From Gammaproteobacteria bacterium (GTDB taxonomy: Bacteria; Pseudomonadota; Gammaproteobacteria; Magnimaribacterales; AG-339-G14): a DNA stretch of 32,920 bases. Under the pieces are notes generated by a model. That model had not been told where the DNA came from. It saw only the letters and a program-made list of their open reading frames with translations, and did not search any database. The position numbers were made by a program, and so were the translations under genes. Of the stretch, positions 12,101 through 20,565 are shown in pieces (within the stretch, counting starts at the first letter, position 1; each line of letters begins with the position of its first letter). Location of the stretch: NCBI GenBank assembly GCA_004213955.1, contig SGZL01000013.1:1-32920 (forward strand), given 5' to 3'.

Positions 12101-13253
12101 TAGGAGGTTCTCCTGGGCGCATCATTCTATAAATTTCCGCTAAAGCCTCTAGGTTAGTTGCCGAAGTATCTGCTCTTAATGTATCCGAAAGATAAGGTCC
12201 AGATTCAAGCTCATTTATATAAAGAGTATTTAATTGCTTAATTTTTTGTTCCTCTAATTTTTCCAGAACATCTAGATCAACCAGCGTGTTGCAAGGAAAA
12301 ATTATTTCTCCAGTAGATTCATCAATAATATCATCTGCTAATGTAAGTCCTATTAAAGCCTCTTTCGGTAGATCAAGAGTTTTAATCTTGCTTGATTCAA
12401 TAAGTCTGATATGTCTGGCAGTTATCCTTTTTCCAGCTTCAATAATTACACTTTTATCTTTCGCTATTATGTCTACTGGCGCTAATCTTCCAACTAATTT
12501 TTGGGAGTTAAGCGCAAGACTATATAAACCTTTTTTATTCAGGGTGTAAGTTTCTTGCTCATAAAAAATATCTAGAATTTCTTTTGGAGTCATCCCCAAG
12601 CTTTTTAAAAGTATAGAAGCATAAAGTTTTCTTCTTCTGTCAATTCTTATGTAAATTAAATCTTTGTGATCAAATTCAAAATCTAGCCAAGAGCCTCTGT
12701 AAGGAATTACTCTAGAAGAATAAAGAAGTTTTCCAGAAGAATGAGTTTTACCTTTATCGTGATCGAAAATTAACCCAGGTGATCTATGCAATTGAGAGAC
12801 AACTACTCTTTCAGTTCCATTAATTACGAAGGTGCCGTGATCTGTCATCAAGGGCATAGTCCCCATATAGACTTTTTCATCTCTAGCGCTTTTTAGATTC
12901 TCCTCTCCTGTTGTTTTATCGATAAAAGTTATTCGACACCAGATATGCAATGGCGCTTCGTAAGTTCTTCCTCTTGGCAAACATTCAAATACATCAAATT
13001 CAGGCTCTCCAAGTTCATATCTTAGATAATCTATCTTCGCATTTCCTGAGACACTTACTATTGGAAATATGGATCTAAATACTTGTTCTAAACCCTGAAC
13101 CTTTCTTTTTTCAGGTGAAGCTTCCTCTTGTAAGAAATGCTTATAAGAATCTGTTTGAATTTCAAGAATGTCTGGTAAAGACATCACGCTTGAAATCTTT
13201 TCAAAACTTTTTCTTATCCTTTTCTTCTCTGCAAATGAATAGTTTTCTGTCAT
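9174..13253 (-). CDS. rpoB: RNA polymerase subunit beta
   Basis: 1359 aa, [51 protein letters not shown]. Confidence 0.99.
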   Translation of the reverse strand: MTENYSFAEKKRIRKSFEKISSVMSLPDILEIQTDSYKHFLQEEASPEKRKVQGLEQVFRSIFPIVSVSGNAKIDYLRYELGEPEFDVFECLPRGRTYEAPLHIWCRITFIDKTTGEENLKSARDEKVYMGTMPLMTDHGTFVINGTERVVVSQLHRSPGLIFDHDKGKTHSSGKLLYSSRVIPYRGSWLDFEFDHKDLIYIRIDRRRKLYASILLKSLGMTPKEILDIFYEQETYTLNKKGLYSLALNSQKLVGRLAPVDIIAKDKSVIIEAGKRITARHIRLIESSKIKTLDLPKEALIGLTLADDIIDESTGEIIFPCNTLVDLDVLEKLEEQKIKQLNTLYINELESGPYLSDTLRADTSATNLEALAEIYRMMRPGEPPTKEAATLLFENLFFNPDKYDLSDVGRMKFNKRLGKEDLLGEGVLSKEDILEVMKTLVDIRNGIQNCDDIDHLGNRRIRSVGEMVSNQVRVGLLRVERAVRERLNVAEAEGFGPADLINAKPVTAAINEFFGSSQLSQFMDQNNPLSEVTHKRRVSALGPGGLTRERAGFEVRDVHPTHYGRVCPIETPEGPNIGLINSLSVYARVNDYGFIETPYREIANGKVTENIRYISAIEEGEFVIAQASAKLDKNNKFLEELVPVRYRNEFELMTPDRVDLMDVSPQQVVSIAAALIPFLEHDDANRALMGSNMMRQAVPTLSTETPLVGTGMERVVARNSGDCVIARNAGVIEKVDSGRIVVRKNLKDISGTGSAVDIYNLVKYTRSNQNTCINQKPIVSEGDKVSKGDILADGSSIDLGELALGQNIKIAFMPWHGYNYEDSILISDRLVQEDKLTSVHIVEETCTARDTKLGPDEITADIPNVGDSALSKLDECGIVHIGAEVNAGDILVGKVTPKGETQLSPEEKLLRAIFGEKASDVKDTSLRVKSGQDGTVIDVKVFTREGLEKNSRAQVIESISLSEIQKDIDQELSIVSFATLNSLKSSIIGKEIISAKGLKKGDKVTEEFLADLPPSELFKLRMKDESLNDDIKEAKDKLKNYEDDLKKKFEDKKKKIVSGDDLAPGVQQVIKVYLAVKRRIQPGDKLAGRHGNKGVISVIMPVEDMPYDENGEPVDIVLNPLGVPSRMNVGQLMETHLGWASKELGKKIGELIDTATSKEARDFVDKVYSSSGKDEDISKLNEKEFKELCNNLKTGVPMATPVFDGASESEIKTMLELAGLPTSGQTTLYDGRTGDAFERPVTIGYMYMLKLNHLIEDKMHARSTGSYSLVTQQPLGGKAQFGGQRLGEMEVWALEAYGAAHTLQEMLTVKSDDVAGRTKVYKNIVDGNHEMEAGIPESYNVLTKEIRSLGIDIDFEEVE

Positions 13254-13264
13254 AAATAATTTAA

Positions 13265-13645
13265 TTATTTAAGTTCCACAGTAGCGCCAGCCTCTTCTAA
13301 TTGAGACTTGGCTGTTTCTGCTTCTTCTTTATTAGCTCCTTCTTTGACTGATGCGGGTGCGCCATCGACAATAGCTTTTGCTTCTTTCAAGCCTAAGCCA
13401 GTAATTGTTCGAACAGCTTTGATTACATCTATTTTTTTATCTCCAACGTCAGCTATGAAAATTTCAAATTCGCTTTGTTCTTCTGCTACTTCAGCTCCTG
13501 AATCTGCTGCCGCAGGTGCTGCAGCGGCAACTGGCGCAGCTGCTGATACACCAAATTTATCTTCCATCATCTTGACAAGGTCGACGACGTCCATGACGCT
13601 CATTTCTGAAATTGCGTCTAAAATTTCTTCTTTAGTTAAAGCCAT
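13265..13645 (-). CDS. rplL: 50S ribosomal protein L7/L12
   Basis: 126 aa, Ala-rich hinge, [28 protein letters not shown]. Confidence 0.97.
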   Translation of the reverse strand: MALTKEEILDAISEMSVMDVVDLVKMMEDKFGVSAAAPVAAAAPAAADSGAEVAEEQSEFEIFIADVGDKKIDVIKAVRTITGLGLKEAKAIVDGAPASVKEGANKEEAETAKSQLEEAGATVELK

Positions 13646-13672
13646 TGTTAGCTCCTATATAATAAATCAAAC

Positions 13673-14191
13673 TCAATTTTTTGAATCCCCATAAGCACTC
13701 AAAGTTCTTACCATAGAAGAAGGTATTTCCTTTGAAATCAAAGCTAAGTTAGTTATTGGCGCTTTCATAAGACCTAGTAACATTGATATTGCTTCGTCCT
13801 TAGTAGGAAGAGAAGCTATACTATTTAATAGGTCTGCGGAAAGCAATCCTTCACCGATAGAAAGACCTTTTACTTCAAAGGATTCTTCCTTTTTAGCAAA
13901 ATCTTGAATGAGCTTAGCAGCGCTTTGGTAGTCTTCTTTAGAAAATGCAATCAAAGATGGTCCTGTTAAAACATCTTTTAAAGAATCGAATTTGGTATCT
14001 TCAAGAGCTCTTTTGGCAAGAGTATTTTTAATTATCTTAATAAATACAGACTTGTCTTTTGCTTCTTTTCTAAAACCAGTCAATTTAGGAACATCTGTTC
14101 CTCTGTAATCGACAACAACTGCTGAAAGAGATTCTTCAGCCACTTGTTTTAATTCATCAACTTTAACTTTTTTTGCGTCTAAATTTGACAT
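13673..14191 (-). CDS. rplJ: 50S ribosomal protein L10
   Basis: 172 aa L10-like, VVVDYRGTDVPKLTGFRKEAKD; between rplA and rplL. Confidence 0.95.
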   Translation of the reverse strand: MSNLDAKKVKVDELKQVAEESLSAVVVDYRGTDVPKLTGFRKEAKDKSVFIKIIKNTLAKRALEDTKFDSLKDVLTGPSLIAFSKEDYQSAAKLIQDFAKKEESFEVKGLSIGEGLLSADLLNSIASLPTKDEAISMLLGLMKAPITNLALISKEIPSSMVRTLSAYGDSKN

Positions 14192-14226
14192 TGTTAATTT
14201 CTCAAAATCGAGTAATACATAACCTC

Positions 14227-14330
14227 AACATTTATAAAAATGTTAAGAACCATCTGCGTAGGAAAAATTAAGCCTTTGTTGAAACTCAGGCTCCTACGGT
14301 CTTTGACAATTGCAATAGAATTGCAACGGC
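14227..14330 (-). promoter_or_regulatory. L10 (rplJ) leader RNA, predicted r-protein L10 autoregulatory element
   Basis: Minus-strand AAAGACCGTAGGA...GCC..GGC...TCCTACGCAGATGG: 7-bp CGTAGGA/TCCTACG closing stem plus inner GCC/GGC; resembles gammaproteobacterial L10 leaders; sits in the 178-nt rplA-rplJ gap. Confidence 0.7.
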
Positions 14331-14369
14331 ACAAAAAATCTTTTTTATTTTTAAAAAATTTGTACACTT

Positions 14370-15017
14370 TTAAAAATTTAATGTAGTTAAATCTATATCA
14401 AAACCCTCACCCATGGTTGATGAGATAGACACTTTAGAAATAAATACTCCTTTTGAAGAAGGAGGTTTGGCTTTTTTTAAATCCGTTAAAAAAGCCTCTA
14501 AATTATCTCTTAATTGTTCTTCTGAATATCCTACCTGACCAATTCGGGTGTGGATTATACCTTGCTTATCTGATTTATACCTAATTTGTCCTGCCTTTGC
14601 ATTTTTTACAGCCGTCTTTACATCTTTTGTAACAGTCTCAGATTTTGGATTGGGCATTAATCCTTTAGGGCCCAATATTTGACCTAGAGGACTCACAACT
14701 TTCATAGTAGCGGGAGTTGCTATGATTACATCATAATTTAAATCACCTTTTTTCATATCTTCTGCTAAATCTTCCATTCCTACTTTATCTGCTCCATTAT
14801 CCAAAGCGTCTTTTGCTTCATCTCCTTCAGCGAAAACTGCAACTTTATAAGTTTTACCATTTCCATGAGGTAAGTTAGTTGCGCCTCTCACAGCTTGATC
14901 AGTCTTTTTAGGATCAATCCCTAAATTGACTGCAACATCTAAAGCTTCTTTAAAATTTTTAGATGCATTTTCATTGATCTCACTTAAAGCTTTCTCTAAT
15001 TTAACTTTCTCTATCAT
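14370..15017 (-). CDS. rplA: 50S ribosomal protein L1
   Basis: 215 aa, GRVL-like block [20 protein letters not shown]. Confidence 0.97.
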   Translation of the reverse strand: MIEKVKLEKALSEINENASKNFKEALDVAVNLGIDPKKTDQAVRGATNLPHGNGKTYKVAVFAEGDEAKDALDNGADKVGMEDLAEDMKKGDLNYDVIIATPATMKVVSPLGQILGPKGLMPNPKSETVTKDVKTAVKNAKAGQIRYKSDKQGIIHTRIGQVGYSEEQLRDNLEAFLTDLKKAKPPSSKGVFISKVSISSTMGEGFDIDLTTLNF

Positions 15018-15452
15018 TTAATTATCTACCTCTATACCCATACTTCTTGCGCTACCTTCAATAATTTTTACGGCTGCATCTAAGTCAGATGCGTTCAAGT
15101 CAGACATTTTGGCTTGAGCTATTTCTTCTAATTGAGATCTGTTTACTCTTCCAACTTTTTCTGAATTTGGCGTACTACTTCCTTTAGACAAACCTGCAGC
15201 TTTTTTTAATAAAATACTTGCGGGAGTAGTTTTAATAATGAAGTCAAAACTTCTGTCTTCATAAACAGAAATAACTACTGGCACAGGAACATTTTTTTCT
15301 AATTCATTAGTTTTCGAATTAAAAGCATTGCAAAAGTCCATTAAATTAACTCCATGTTGACCAAGGGCTGGTCCCACTGGTGGACTTGGACTTGCTGCTC
15401 CAGCAGGAACTTGAAGCTTTATATATGTCATAATTTTTTTTTCTTTAGCCAT
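15018..15452 (-). CDS. rplK: 50S ribosomal protein L11
   Basis: 144 aa, [34 protein letters not shown]. Confidence 0.98.
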   Translation of the reverse strand: MAKEKKIMTYIKLQVPAGAASPSPPVGPALGQHGVNLMDFCNAFNSKTNELEKNVPVPVVISVYEDRSFDFIIKTTPASILLKKAAGLSKGSSTPNSEKVGRVNRSQLEEIAQAKMSDLNASDLDAAVKIIEGSARSMGIEVDN

Positions 15453-15985
15453 TAACTTCTCTCTATTTGAGTGAAATCTAATTCCACTGGAGTTGATCTT
15501 CCAAAAATCATTACAGCGACTTTAACTTTATTTTTTTCACCATCTACTTCTTCAACAACTCCGCTGAAGTCGTTAAATGGCCCATCAATTACTCTTATCA
15601 TCTCGCCAGGTTCAAATGCAACTGACTGTGAAGACTCATCTATACCATGCTCTATTTGATTTAAAATTCTGCTTGCTTCAGCATCGCTAATGCTTTTGGG
15701 ATTATTTTTAGTCCCCCCAATAAAACCCAAAACTCTTGGTGTCTCCTTTACCAGATGCCAAGTGTCATCATTCATTTCCATTTCAACTAAAATATATCCA
15801 GGAAAAAACTTTTTTTGGACTACTTTTTCTTTGCCGCCTTTTATCTCTGTAATCTCTTGAGTAGGAACTTCTATTCGGCCAAAGTAATCATCTTGACCTT
15901 CATTGATGATTCTTTCCATCAATTGTTCTTTGGCTTTATTTTCATATCCTGAATAAGAGTTAATTACATACCAAGCTTTTGACAT
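15452..15985 (-). CDS. nusG: Transcription termination/antitermination factor NusG
   Basis: 177 aa, [33 protein letters not shown] domain. Confidence 0.98.
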   Translation of the reverse strand: MSKAWYVINSYSGYENKAKEQLMERIINEGQDDYFGRIEVPTQEITEIKGGKEKVVQKKFFPGYILVEMEMNDDTWHLVKETPRVLGFIGGTKNNPKSISDAEASRILNQIEHGIDESSQSVAFEPGEMIRVIDGPFNDFSGVVEEVDGEKNKVKVAVMIFGRSTPVELDFTQIERS

Positions 15986-15988
15986 CTG

Positions 15989-16357
15989 TTAACCTAAAAC
16001 CAATTTAATTAAAAATGAAAACAAAGAATCTAGCCCCCACAAAATTAATGAAGCTACAAGAACCGCTGCAGCAACAATCAGAGTTGTTTGTGTCGTTTCT
16101 GTTCTATTTGGCCAGACAACTTTCCTAATTTCCGTTGATGACTGTATAAGTAAATTAAAAGTCTGATTTCCAAAAACTGTAAATTTTAAAACAAATATTG
16201 ACAGCAAAAGAATGGCCACCACTCCAAGAACTCTATAAAGCAAGCCGACATCAGAAAAATAAGAATTGCCCCAAACAGCCAACATGATAAGCGACAAACC
16301 CAAAACCCAAAGAGCTTTGCTTTGAACGTTTATGTTATTTCCTTCTTGTTGTGACAT
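15989..16357 (-). CDS. secE: Preprotein translocase subunit SecE (start trimmed to the ATG at 16357)
   Basis: ORF-track start lies in the tRNA-Trp gene; MSQQEGNN start gives ~122 aa with three TM segments and the EIRKVVWPNRTETTQTT motif. Confidence 0.92.
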   Translation of the reverse strand: MSQQEGNNINVQSKALWVLGLSLIMLAVWGNSYFSDVGLLYRVLGVVAILLLSIFVLKFTVFGNQTFNLLIQSSTEIRKVVWPNRTETTQTTLIVAAAVLVASLILWGLDSLFSFLIKLVLG

Positions 16358-16378
16358 CAAAAAACTACCTTCAAATTG

Positions 16379-16454
16379 TGGCAGGCCAGGAGGGAATCGA
16401 ACCCCCAACCTGCGGTTTTGGAGACCGCCGCTCTACCAATTGAGCTACTGGCCT
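16379..16454 (-). tRNA. tRNA-Trp (anticodon CCA)
   Basis: Cloverleaf AGGCCAG/CTGGCCT acceptor, loop CTCCAAA, encoded CCA. Confidence 0.97.
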
Positions 16455-17646
16455 ACTCGATAATCTTAGTTACTACTCCAGCACCAACTGTTCTTCCACC
16501 TTCACGGATCGCGAATTTCATTCCGTCTTCCATTGCAATAGGTGAAATTAATTCAACTGAAACTGAGATATCGTCTCCAGGCATAACCATTTCTACTCCA
16601 TCAGGGAGAGTCACAGCTCCTGTAACGTCTGTAGTTCTTACGTAAAATTGAGGTCTATAACCTTTAAAGAAAGGGGTGTGTCTTCCACCTTCTTCCTTGC
16701 TCAGCACATATACTTGCGCTTCAAACTTGGTGTGGGATTTTATTGATCCAGGAGCACATAGAACCTGTCCTCTCTCAACATCTTCCCTTTTAGTTCCTCT
16801 TAAAAGAACACCAACGTTTTCTCCAGCTCTTCCTTGGTCTAAAAGTTTCCTAAACATTTCTACACCTGTACATACTGTAGCTTCGGTATCCTTGATACCG
16901 ATAATATCTAGTGCGTCATTAACATTTACCATCCCTCTTTCTATTCTTCCTGTAACAACAGTACCTCTTCCTTGAATAGAGAAAATATCTTCAATCGGCA
17001 TTAAAAAAGGTTTGTCAGTTTCTCTTTCTGGTTCAGGAATATAAGAATCCAATGCTTCAACAAGTTTTGTTACTGCTGGAACTCCAATGTCAGAAGTATC
17101 TCCTTCAAGAGCCTTCAATGCAGAGCCAATTACAATTGGTGTGTCAGCGCCAGGAAAATCGTATTCTGTTAATAATTCTCTTATCTCTTCTTCAACGAGC
17201 ATAGTTAATTCTTCATCGTCTACCATGTCAGCTTTGTTAAGAAAAACTACAATAAAAGGAACACCAACTTGTCTAGCCAAGAGGATATGCTCTCTGGTTT
17301 GAGGCATAGGGCCATCTGCTGCGTTAACTACTAAGATAGCGCCATCCATTTGAGCAGCTCCAGTAATCATATTTTTGATATAGTCAGCGTGACCAGGGCA
17401 ATCCACGTGAGCGTAATGTCTATTTGGTGTGTCATACTCTACGTGAGACGTTGCAATCGTAATTCCTCTTTCTTTTTCTTCAGGAGCATTATCGATACCA
17501 TCAAAAGCTACGGCTTCTCCTGATCCATAAGCATCGGCACAAACCTTCGTTAAAGCTGCAGTAAGTGTAGTTTTACCATGATCCACGTGCCCAATGGTTC
17601 CAACATTCACATGCGGTTTGGTTCTTTCAAATTTTTCTTTAGCCAT
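16453..17646 (-). CDS. tuf: Elongation factor Tu
   Basis: 397 aa, [44 protein letters not shown]. Confidence 0.99.
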   Translation of the reverse strand: MAKEKFERTKPHVNVGTIGHVDHGKTTLTAALTKVCADAYGSGEAVAFDGIDNAPEEKERGITIATSHVEYDTPNRHYAHVDCPGHADYIKNMITGAAQMDGAILVVNAADGPMPQTREHILLARQVGVPFIVVFLNKADMVDDEELTMLVEEEIRELLTEYDFPGADTPIVIGSALKALEGDTSDIGVPAVTKLVEALDSYIPEPERETDKPFLMPIEDIFSIQGRGTVVTGRIERGMVNVNDALDIIGIKDTEATVCTGVEMFRKLLDQGRAGENVGVLLRGTKREDVERGQVLCAPGSIKSHTKFEAQVYVLSKEEGGRHTPFFKGYRPQFYVRTTDVTGAVTLPDGVEMVMPGDDISVSVELISPIAMEDGMKFAIREGGRTVGAGVVTKIIE

Positions 17647-17685
17647 CTTTAATCCTCTTAAAATAAATTTCTTTTTTTTTAAACC

Positions 17686-17761
<76 letters not shown>

Positions 17762-17795
17762 TTACCTTGTAAGAAAAAAGGGTATTTTAGAAAAA

Positions 17796-17816
17796 TTACT
17801 TAAAGAATTTAAGTAA
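17796..17816. other. Perfect 9-bp inverted repeat TTACTTAAA-GAA-TTTAAGTAA in the leader of tRNA-Thr/tuf
   Basis: Direct reading; 3-nt loop; on the minus strand it is followed by TTTTT (weak terminator/attenuator-like). Confidence 0.6.
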
Positions 17817-17844
17817 GAATTCTAGACCCACATCTCCGTTCGCG

Positions 17845-17873
17845 TTTATACTCAATTATAAGGTTAATTGCAA
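17845..17873 (-). promoter_or_regulatory. sigma70-type promoter for tRNA-Thr/tuf: TTGCAA-N17-TATAAA
   Basis: -35 TTGCAA (17868-17873), 17-nt spacer, -10 TATAAA (17845-17850), discriminator CGCGAACGG. Confidence 0.6.
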
Positions 17874-17881
17874 CAAAAATA

Positions 17882-17965
17882 TGGTGGAGGGGGCAGGATT
17901 CGAACCTGCGAAGCCGAAGCGGCTGATTTACAGTCAGCTGGGTTTGACCGCTCCCCAACCCCTCC
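17882..17965 (-). tRNA. tRNA-Tyr (anticodon GTA)
   Basis: 84-nt type II tRNA, loop CTGTAAA, long variable arm, encoded CCA. Confidence 0.97.
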
Positions 17966-17978
17966 ATATTGGTCGCTT

Positions 17979-18007
17979 ATTCTCTTGCTACAAATGAAAG
18001 ATGTCAA
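17979..18007 (-). promoter_or_regulatory. sigma70-type promoter for tRNA-Tyr: TTGACA-N17-GAGAAT
   Basis: -35 TTGACA (18002-18007) inside the birA 5' coding region, 17-nt spacer, -10 GAGAAT, discriminator AAGCGACC. Confidence 0.6.
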
Positions 18008-18788
18008 TCAAAACCCATTAAATAAGAAAATTATTAACTCGTTTTTAGATTCAAATGAATTCCATAAGGTAAAAATACTAATTTTTGAAGAAATAGACTC
18101 TACTAATAGATACTTATCGGATTTAGAAATTGATAAAAATACTCTCTATATTTGTTCAGCGGAAAAACAAATTAGAGGTAAAGGCAGAGGGAATAAAAAA
18201 TGGGAAAGTCCAACGGGTCAAAATATTTACTTGTCACTGTCTTTCCAATTAGAAAAAAACTCCAACCTTAATGGCTATAGTTTAATGGTAGGTCTGGCAA
18301 TAAGAGATAGTCTGAACGAACTTTATGGCATAAATTCAAAAATAAAATGGCCAAATGATATTTTTTTTGAAAATAGAAAATTTTGTGGAATTTTAATTGA
18401 AACAAAGTTTGAGAATAATTTACGCAAGATTATTGTCGGCATAGGAATTAATGTCTTTATGCAAACTAATGATCATATAGATCAGGATTGGACTTCCCTA
18501 AAATTAATTGATGGAGAAAAAAAGTTTGATAGAAACCTAATAATAGGAAAACTAACTTCAAAAATATTAAATTATTCTAAAACTTTTGAGAAATATGGTT
18601 TTGCTCACTTTCAAAATGCGTTCAATCAACACAATTATTTAAAAAATAAAATAGTCACCTCGGAAAATTTTGAAGGTAAAGATTGCAAGGTTAAGGAAGT
18701 AGACGCAGAGGGAAAATTGAAAGTAGAAATCGAGAAAGAAGCTAAACTAATTTCTTCGGGAGAACTCTCTTTCAAAATAAAAGAATAG
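17994..18788 (+). CDS. birA: Biotin--[acetyl-CoA-carboxylase] ligase lacking an N-terminal HTH (start trimmed to 17994)
   Basis: Motifs EEIDSTNRYL, GRGNKKWESPTGQNIYLSL, IKWPNDI, CGILIE, VGIGINV; ORF-track N-terminus is antisense tRNA-Tyr. Confidence 0.92.
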   Translation: MKDVNQNPLNKKIINSFLDSNEFHKVKILIFEEIDSTNRYLSDLEIDKNTLYICSAEKQIRGKGRGNKKWESPTGQNIYLSLSFQLEKNSNLNGYSLMVGLAIRDSLNELYGINSKIKWPNDIFFENRKFCGILIETKFENNLRKIIVGIGINVFMQTNDHIDQDWTSLKLIDGEKKFDRNLIIGKLTSKILNYSKTFEKYGFAHFQNAFNQHNYLKNKIVTSENFEGKDCKVKEVDAEGKLKVEIEKEAKLISSGELSFKIKE

Positions 18789-18791
18789 TTA

Positions 18792-18797
18792 TATAAT
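18792..18797 (+). promoter_or_regulatory. -10 element TATAAT upstream of tRNA-Thr(TGT); -35 weak
   Basis: Perfect TATAAT ending 12 nt before the tRNA 5' end; candidate -35 is weak (CTTTCA). Confidence 0.4.
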
Positions 18798-18808
18798 CAA
18801 TTCCCTTG

Positions 18809-18884
18809 GCTGGCGTAGCTCAGTTGGTAGAGCTCCTGATTTGTAATCAGGCGGTCGTTGGTTCGAATCCAATCGCCAGCTCCA
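18809..18884 (+). tRNA. tRNA-Thr (anticodon TGT)
   Basis: Cloverleaf GCTGGCG/CGCCAGC acceptor, anticodon loop TTTGTAA, encoded CCA. Confidence 0.97.
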
Positions 18885-18897
18885 TTTTTATTTTGAA

Positions 18898-20166
18898 ATG
18901 ATAAAAATTTTCAGTGAAATCGTATTTGCCTTTCTGGTACAAACTTTTCTCCTTTTTTTAAAAATTATCTTTACAGTAATTTGCTTTTTCAGAGAGAAAG
19001 AGAAATTGTTTACGAAACAAAGTAATTACCTTAACTACAATGGTGTTTGTTTAGAAAAAAGATTTATTCATATTAATGGTTATCAGCATTTAATAACTCA
19101 ATGCGGGGATATTGATGCCTCAGAGGAGAATACTATTGTGATGATGGGCGGGATTCCATCCGATCCTAGCGAGAGCCTCTACTGGATGGCAGCAGAGCTT
19201 TGTAAAAGTGATAAAGATTTACACGTTCTAATATTGCATCTGCCCTATTACGAAGAATATTCAACAATAGATTTAGATAAAGATAGTTTTGCGAAGTTTA
19301 ATGCGTTTAAGCTTCCTTTCGATCGAGAGATAAATTTAAAGAAAGTTAATATTGATCCAAAATTTAGTCACGAAAGCCAAGCACAAATTACCCTAGAAAT
19401 ATTCCAAAAATTAAAATTAAAAAAAGCGCATTTCGTTGGACACGACAGAGGTGTAATAGTTTTTGAAAACTTATTAATTACAAATCCGGAAATATTTCTT
19501 AGCTTGAGTAGAGGATCTCAGATTTGGGATTATTATGAGGATGATTGGTCAAAGCTAGCTCCCAAAATTTGTGTAGGACCTCCCCACAGGTATATGGCAT
19601 ACCCTTATCAATTGAGGCTTTTATTTATTCTAATAACATTTATTAAGCTTCCTTTTGGAATTACAGAAATAGCTAGCCACTTAAGAGGCTCAAAAAAAGA
19701 TTCTGAAGAATATGATCGAGTAACTCACTTAATTTTTAAAGCAAATAATCCTTCAAGAAAATTTCTTTTAAAGGTTCAACAAACCTTCATGCAAACTGAT
19801 TCTAAAATGGAAGTTAAGAATAGAGAGAAATTGAAAAATATGGATGTAAAAATTATGCAATTTCAAGGAGAAGATGAATTTAAATACGGAAAAAACGGAA
19901 AATTAATATCTGATCAACCTTATTTTGGGATTTATAATCTTTTTAGAAATGAGGTCGAAGATCTATTTCCTGGTTGTGTTGGTCAAGATCTAAATAAGAA
20001 AGCATCTCATCTTATTGAAGAAAAAAAAGAATATAAAAAGCTTAAGTTACTGCCCAACGCAACAATTGAATCTTTTACTCTCATTCCAAAATCAGCACAT
20101 TTCAATGTCATAGAAAATCCTAAAGGTTGCGCGAACGCAGTGTATGATTTTATAAAAAATATCTAA
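18898..20166 (+). CDS. Alpha/beta hydrolase fold protein with N-terminal membrane anchor
   Basis: GGIPSDP oxyanion-like turn, GHDRG nucleophile elbow, C-terminal SAHFNVIENP His; hydrophobic N-terminus. Confidence 0.7.
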   Translation: MIKIFSEIVFAFLVQTFLLFLKIIFTVICFFREKEKLFTKQSNYLNYNGVCLEKRFIHINGYQHLITQCGDIDASEENTIVMMGGIPSDPSESLYWMAAELCKSDKDLHVLILHLPYYEEYSTIDLDKDSFAKFNAFKLPFDREINLKKVNIDPKFSHESQAQITLEIFQKLKLKKAHFVGHDRGVIVFENLLITNPEIFLSLSRGSQIWDYYEDDWSKLAPKICVGPPHRYMAYPYQLRLLFILITFIKLPFGITEIASHLRGSKKDSEEYDRVTHLIFKANNPSRKFLLKVQQTFMQTDSKMEVKNREKLKNMDVKIMQFQGEDEFKYGKNGKLISDQPYFGIYNLFRNEVEDLFPGCVGQDLNKKASHLIEEKKEYKKLKLLPNATIESFTLIPKSAHFNVIENPKGCANAVYDFIKNI

Positions 20167-20174
20167 AAAAGATT

Positions 20175-20558
20175 ATGAATGAGTCCAATCCTATTAAAAT
20201 CTGGCACGAAGTAGTTGAAAACGGAGAAATTGCTAAGCTAGATAAGATCTTAGATGAAGATTGCATCTTTTATTCACCGGTGGTTTTTTCCCCGCAAAAA
20301 GGAAAAGAAGCAACAAAGAAATATTTAAGCGCTGCAGCTGTTGTTTTTGCAGACGAAAGTTTTAAATACACAAAAGAGTTAATCTCCTCGGGATTGGCTT
20401 GCTTGGAGTTTGAATTGGTTTTAAATGAAATAAATATTAATGGTATAGATATTATTTCTTGGAACAAGGATGGGAAAATAACAGAATTTAAAGTTATGAT
20501 CAGACCGCTAAAAGCAGTCGAAATTATTCATAAATTCATGGGTGAGGAATTAAAATAG
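20175..20558 (+). CDS. SnoaL/NTF2-like family protein
   Basis: 127 aa, WHEVVENGEIAKLDKILDEDCIFYSPV... typical SnoaL-like fold sequence. Confidence 0.65.
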   Translation: MNESNPIKIWHEVVENGEIAKLDKILDEDCIFYSPVVFSPQKGKEATKKYLSAAAVVFADESFKYTKELISSGLACLEFELVLNEININGIDIISWNKDGKITEFKVMIRPLKAVEIIHKFMGEELK

Positions 20559-20565
20559 ATTTCAT

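Noticed and set aside
13308-13694. 128-aa Ala/Ser-rich plus-strand ORF
   Set aside because: Antisense shadow of rplL caused by its Ala-rich codon composition.
14330-14370. A/T-rich run after rplA as an intrinsic terminator
   Set aside because: Only a short A6GAT6-type stem without GC pairs; too weak, and the downstream L10 leader should be transcribed through it or from a promoter I could not define.
16358-16408. N-terminal extension of secE (MGVRFPPGLPQFEGSFL)
   Set aside because: Encoded by tRNA-Trp and its 3' flank; SecE begins at MSQQEGNN.
16376-16645. Plus-strand [32 protein letters not shown]...
   Set aside because: Antisense to tRNA-Trp and the tuf 3' end; a well-known type of spurious ORF.
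17762-17881. Missing tRNA-Gly expected by analogy with E. coli tyrU-glyT-thrT
   Set aside because: The 120-nt gap contains a promoter and hairpin but no cloverleaf; absence noted but not by itself remarkable without the rest of the genome.
17868-17993. Extended N-terminus of the birA ORF (MQQKYGGGGRIRTCEAEAADLQSAGFDRSPTPPY)
   Set aside because: It is an antisense translation of tRNA-Tyr; the real start is the ATG at 17994.
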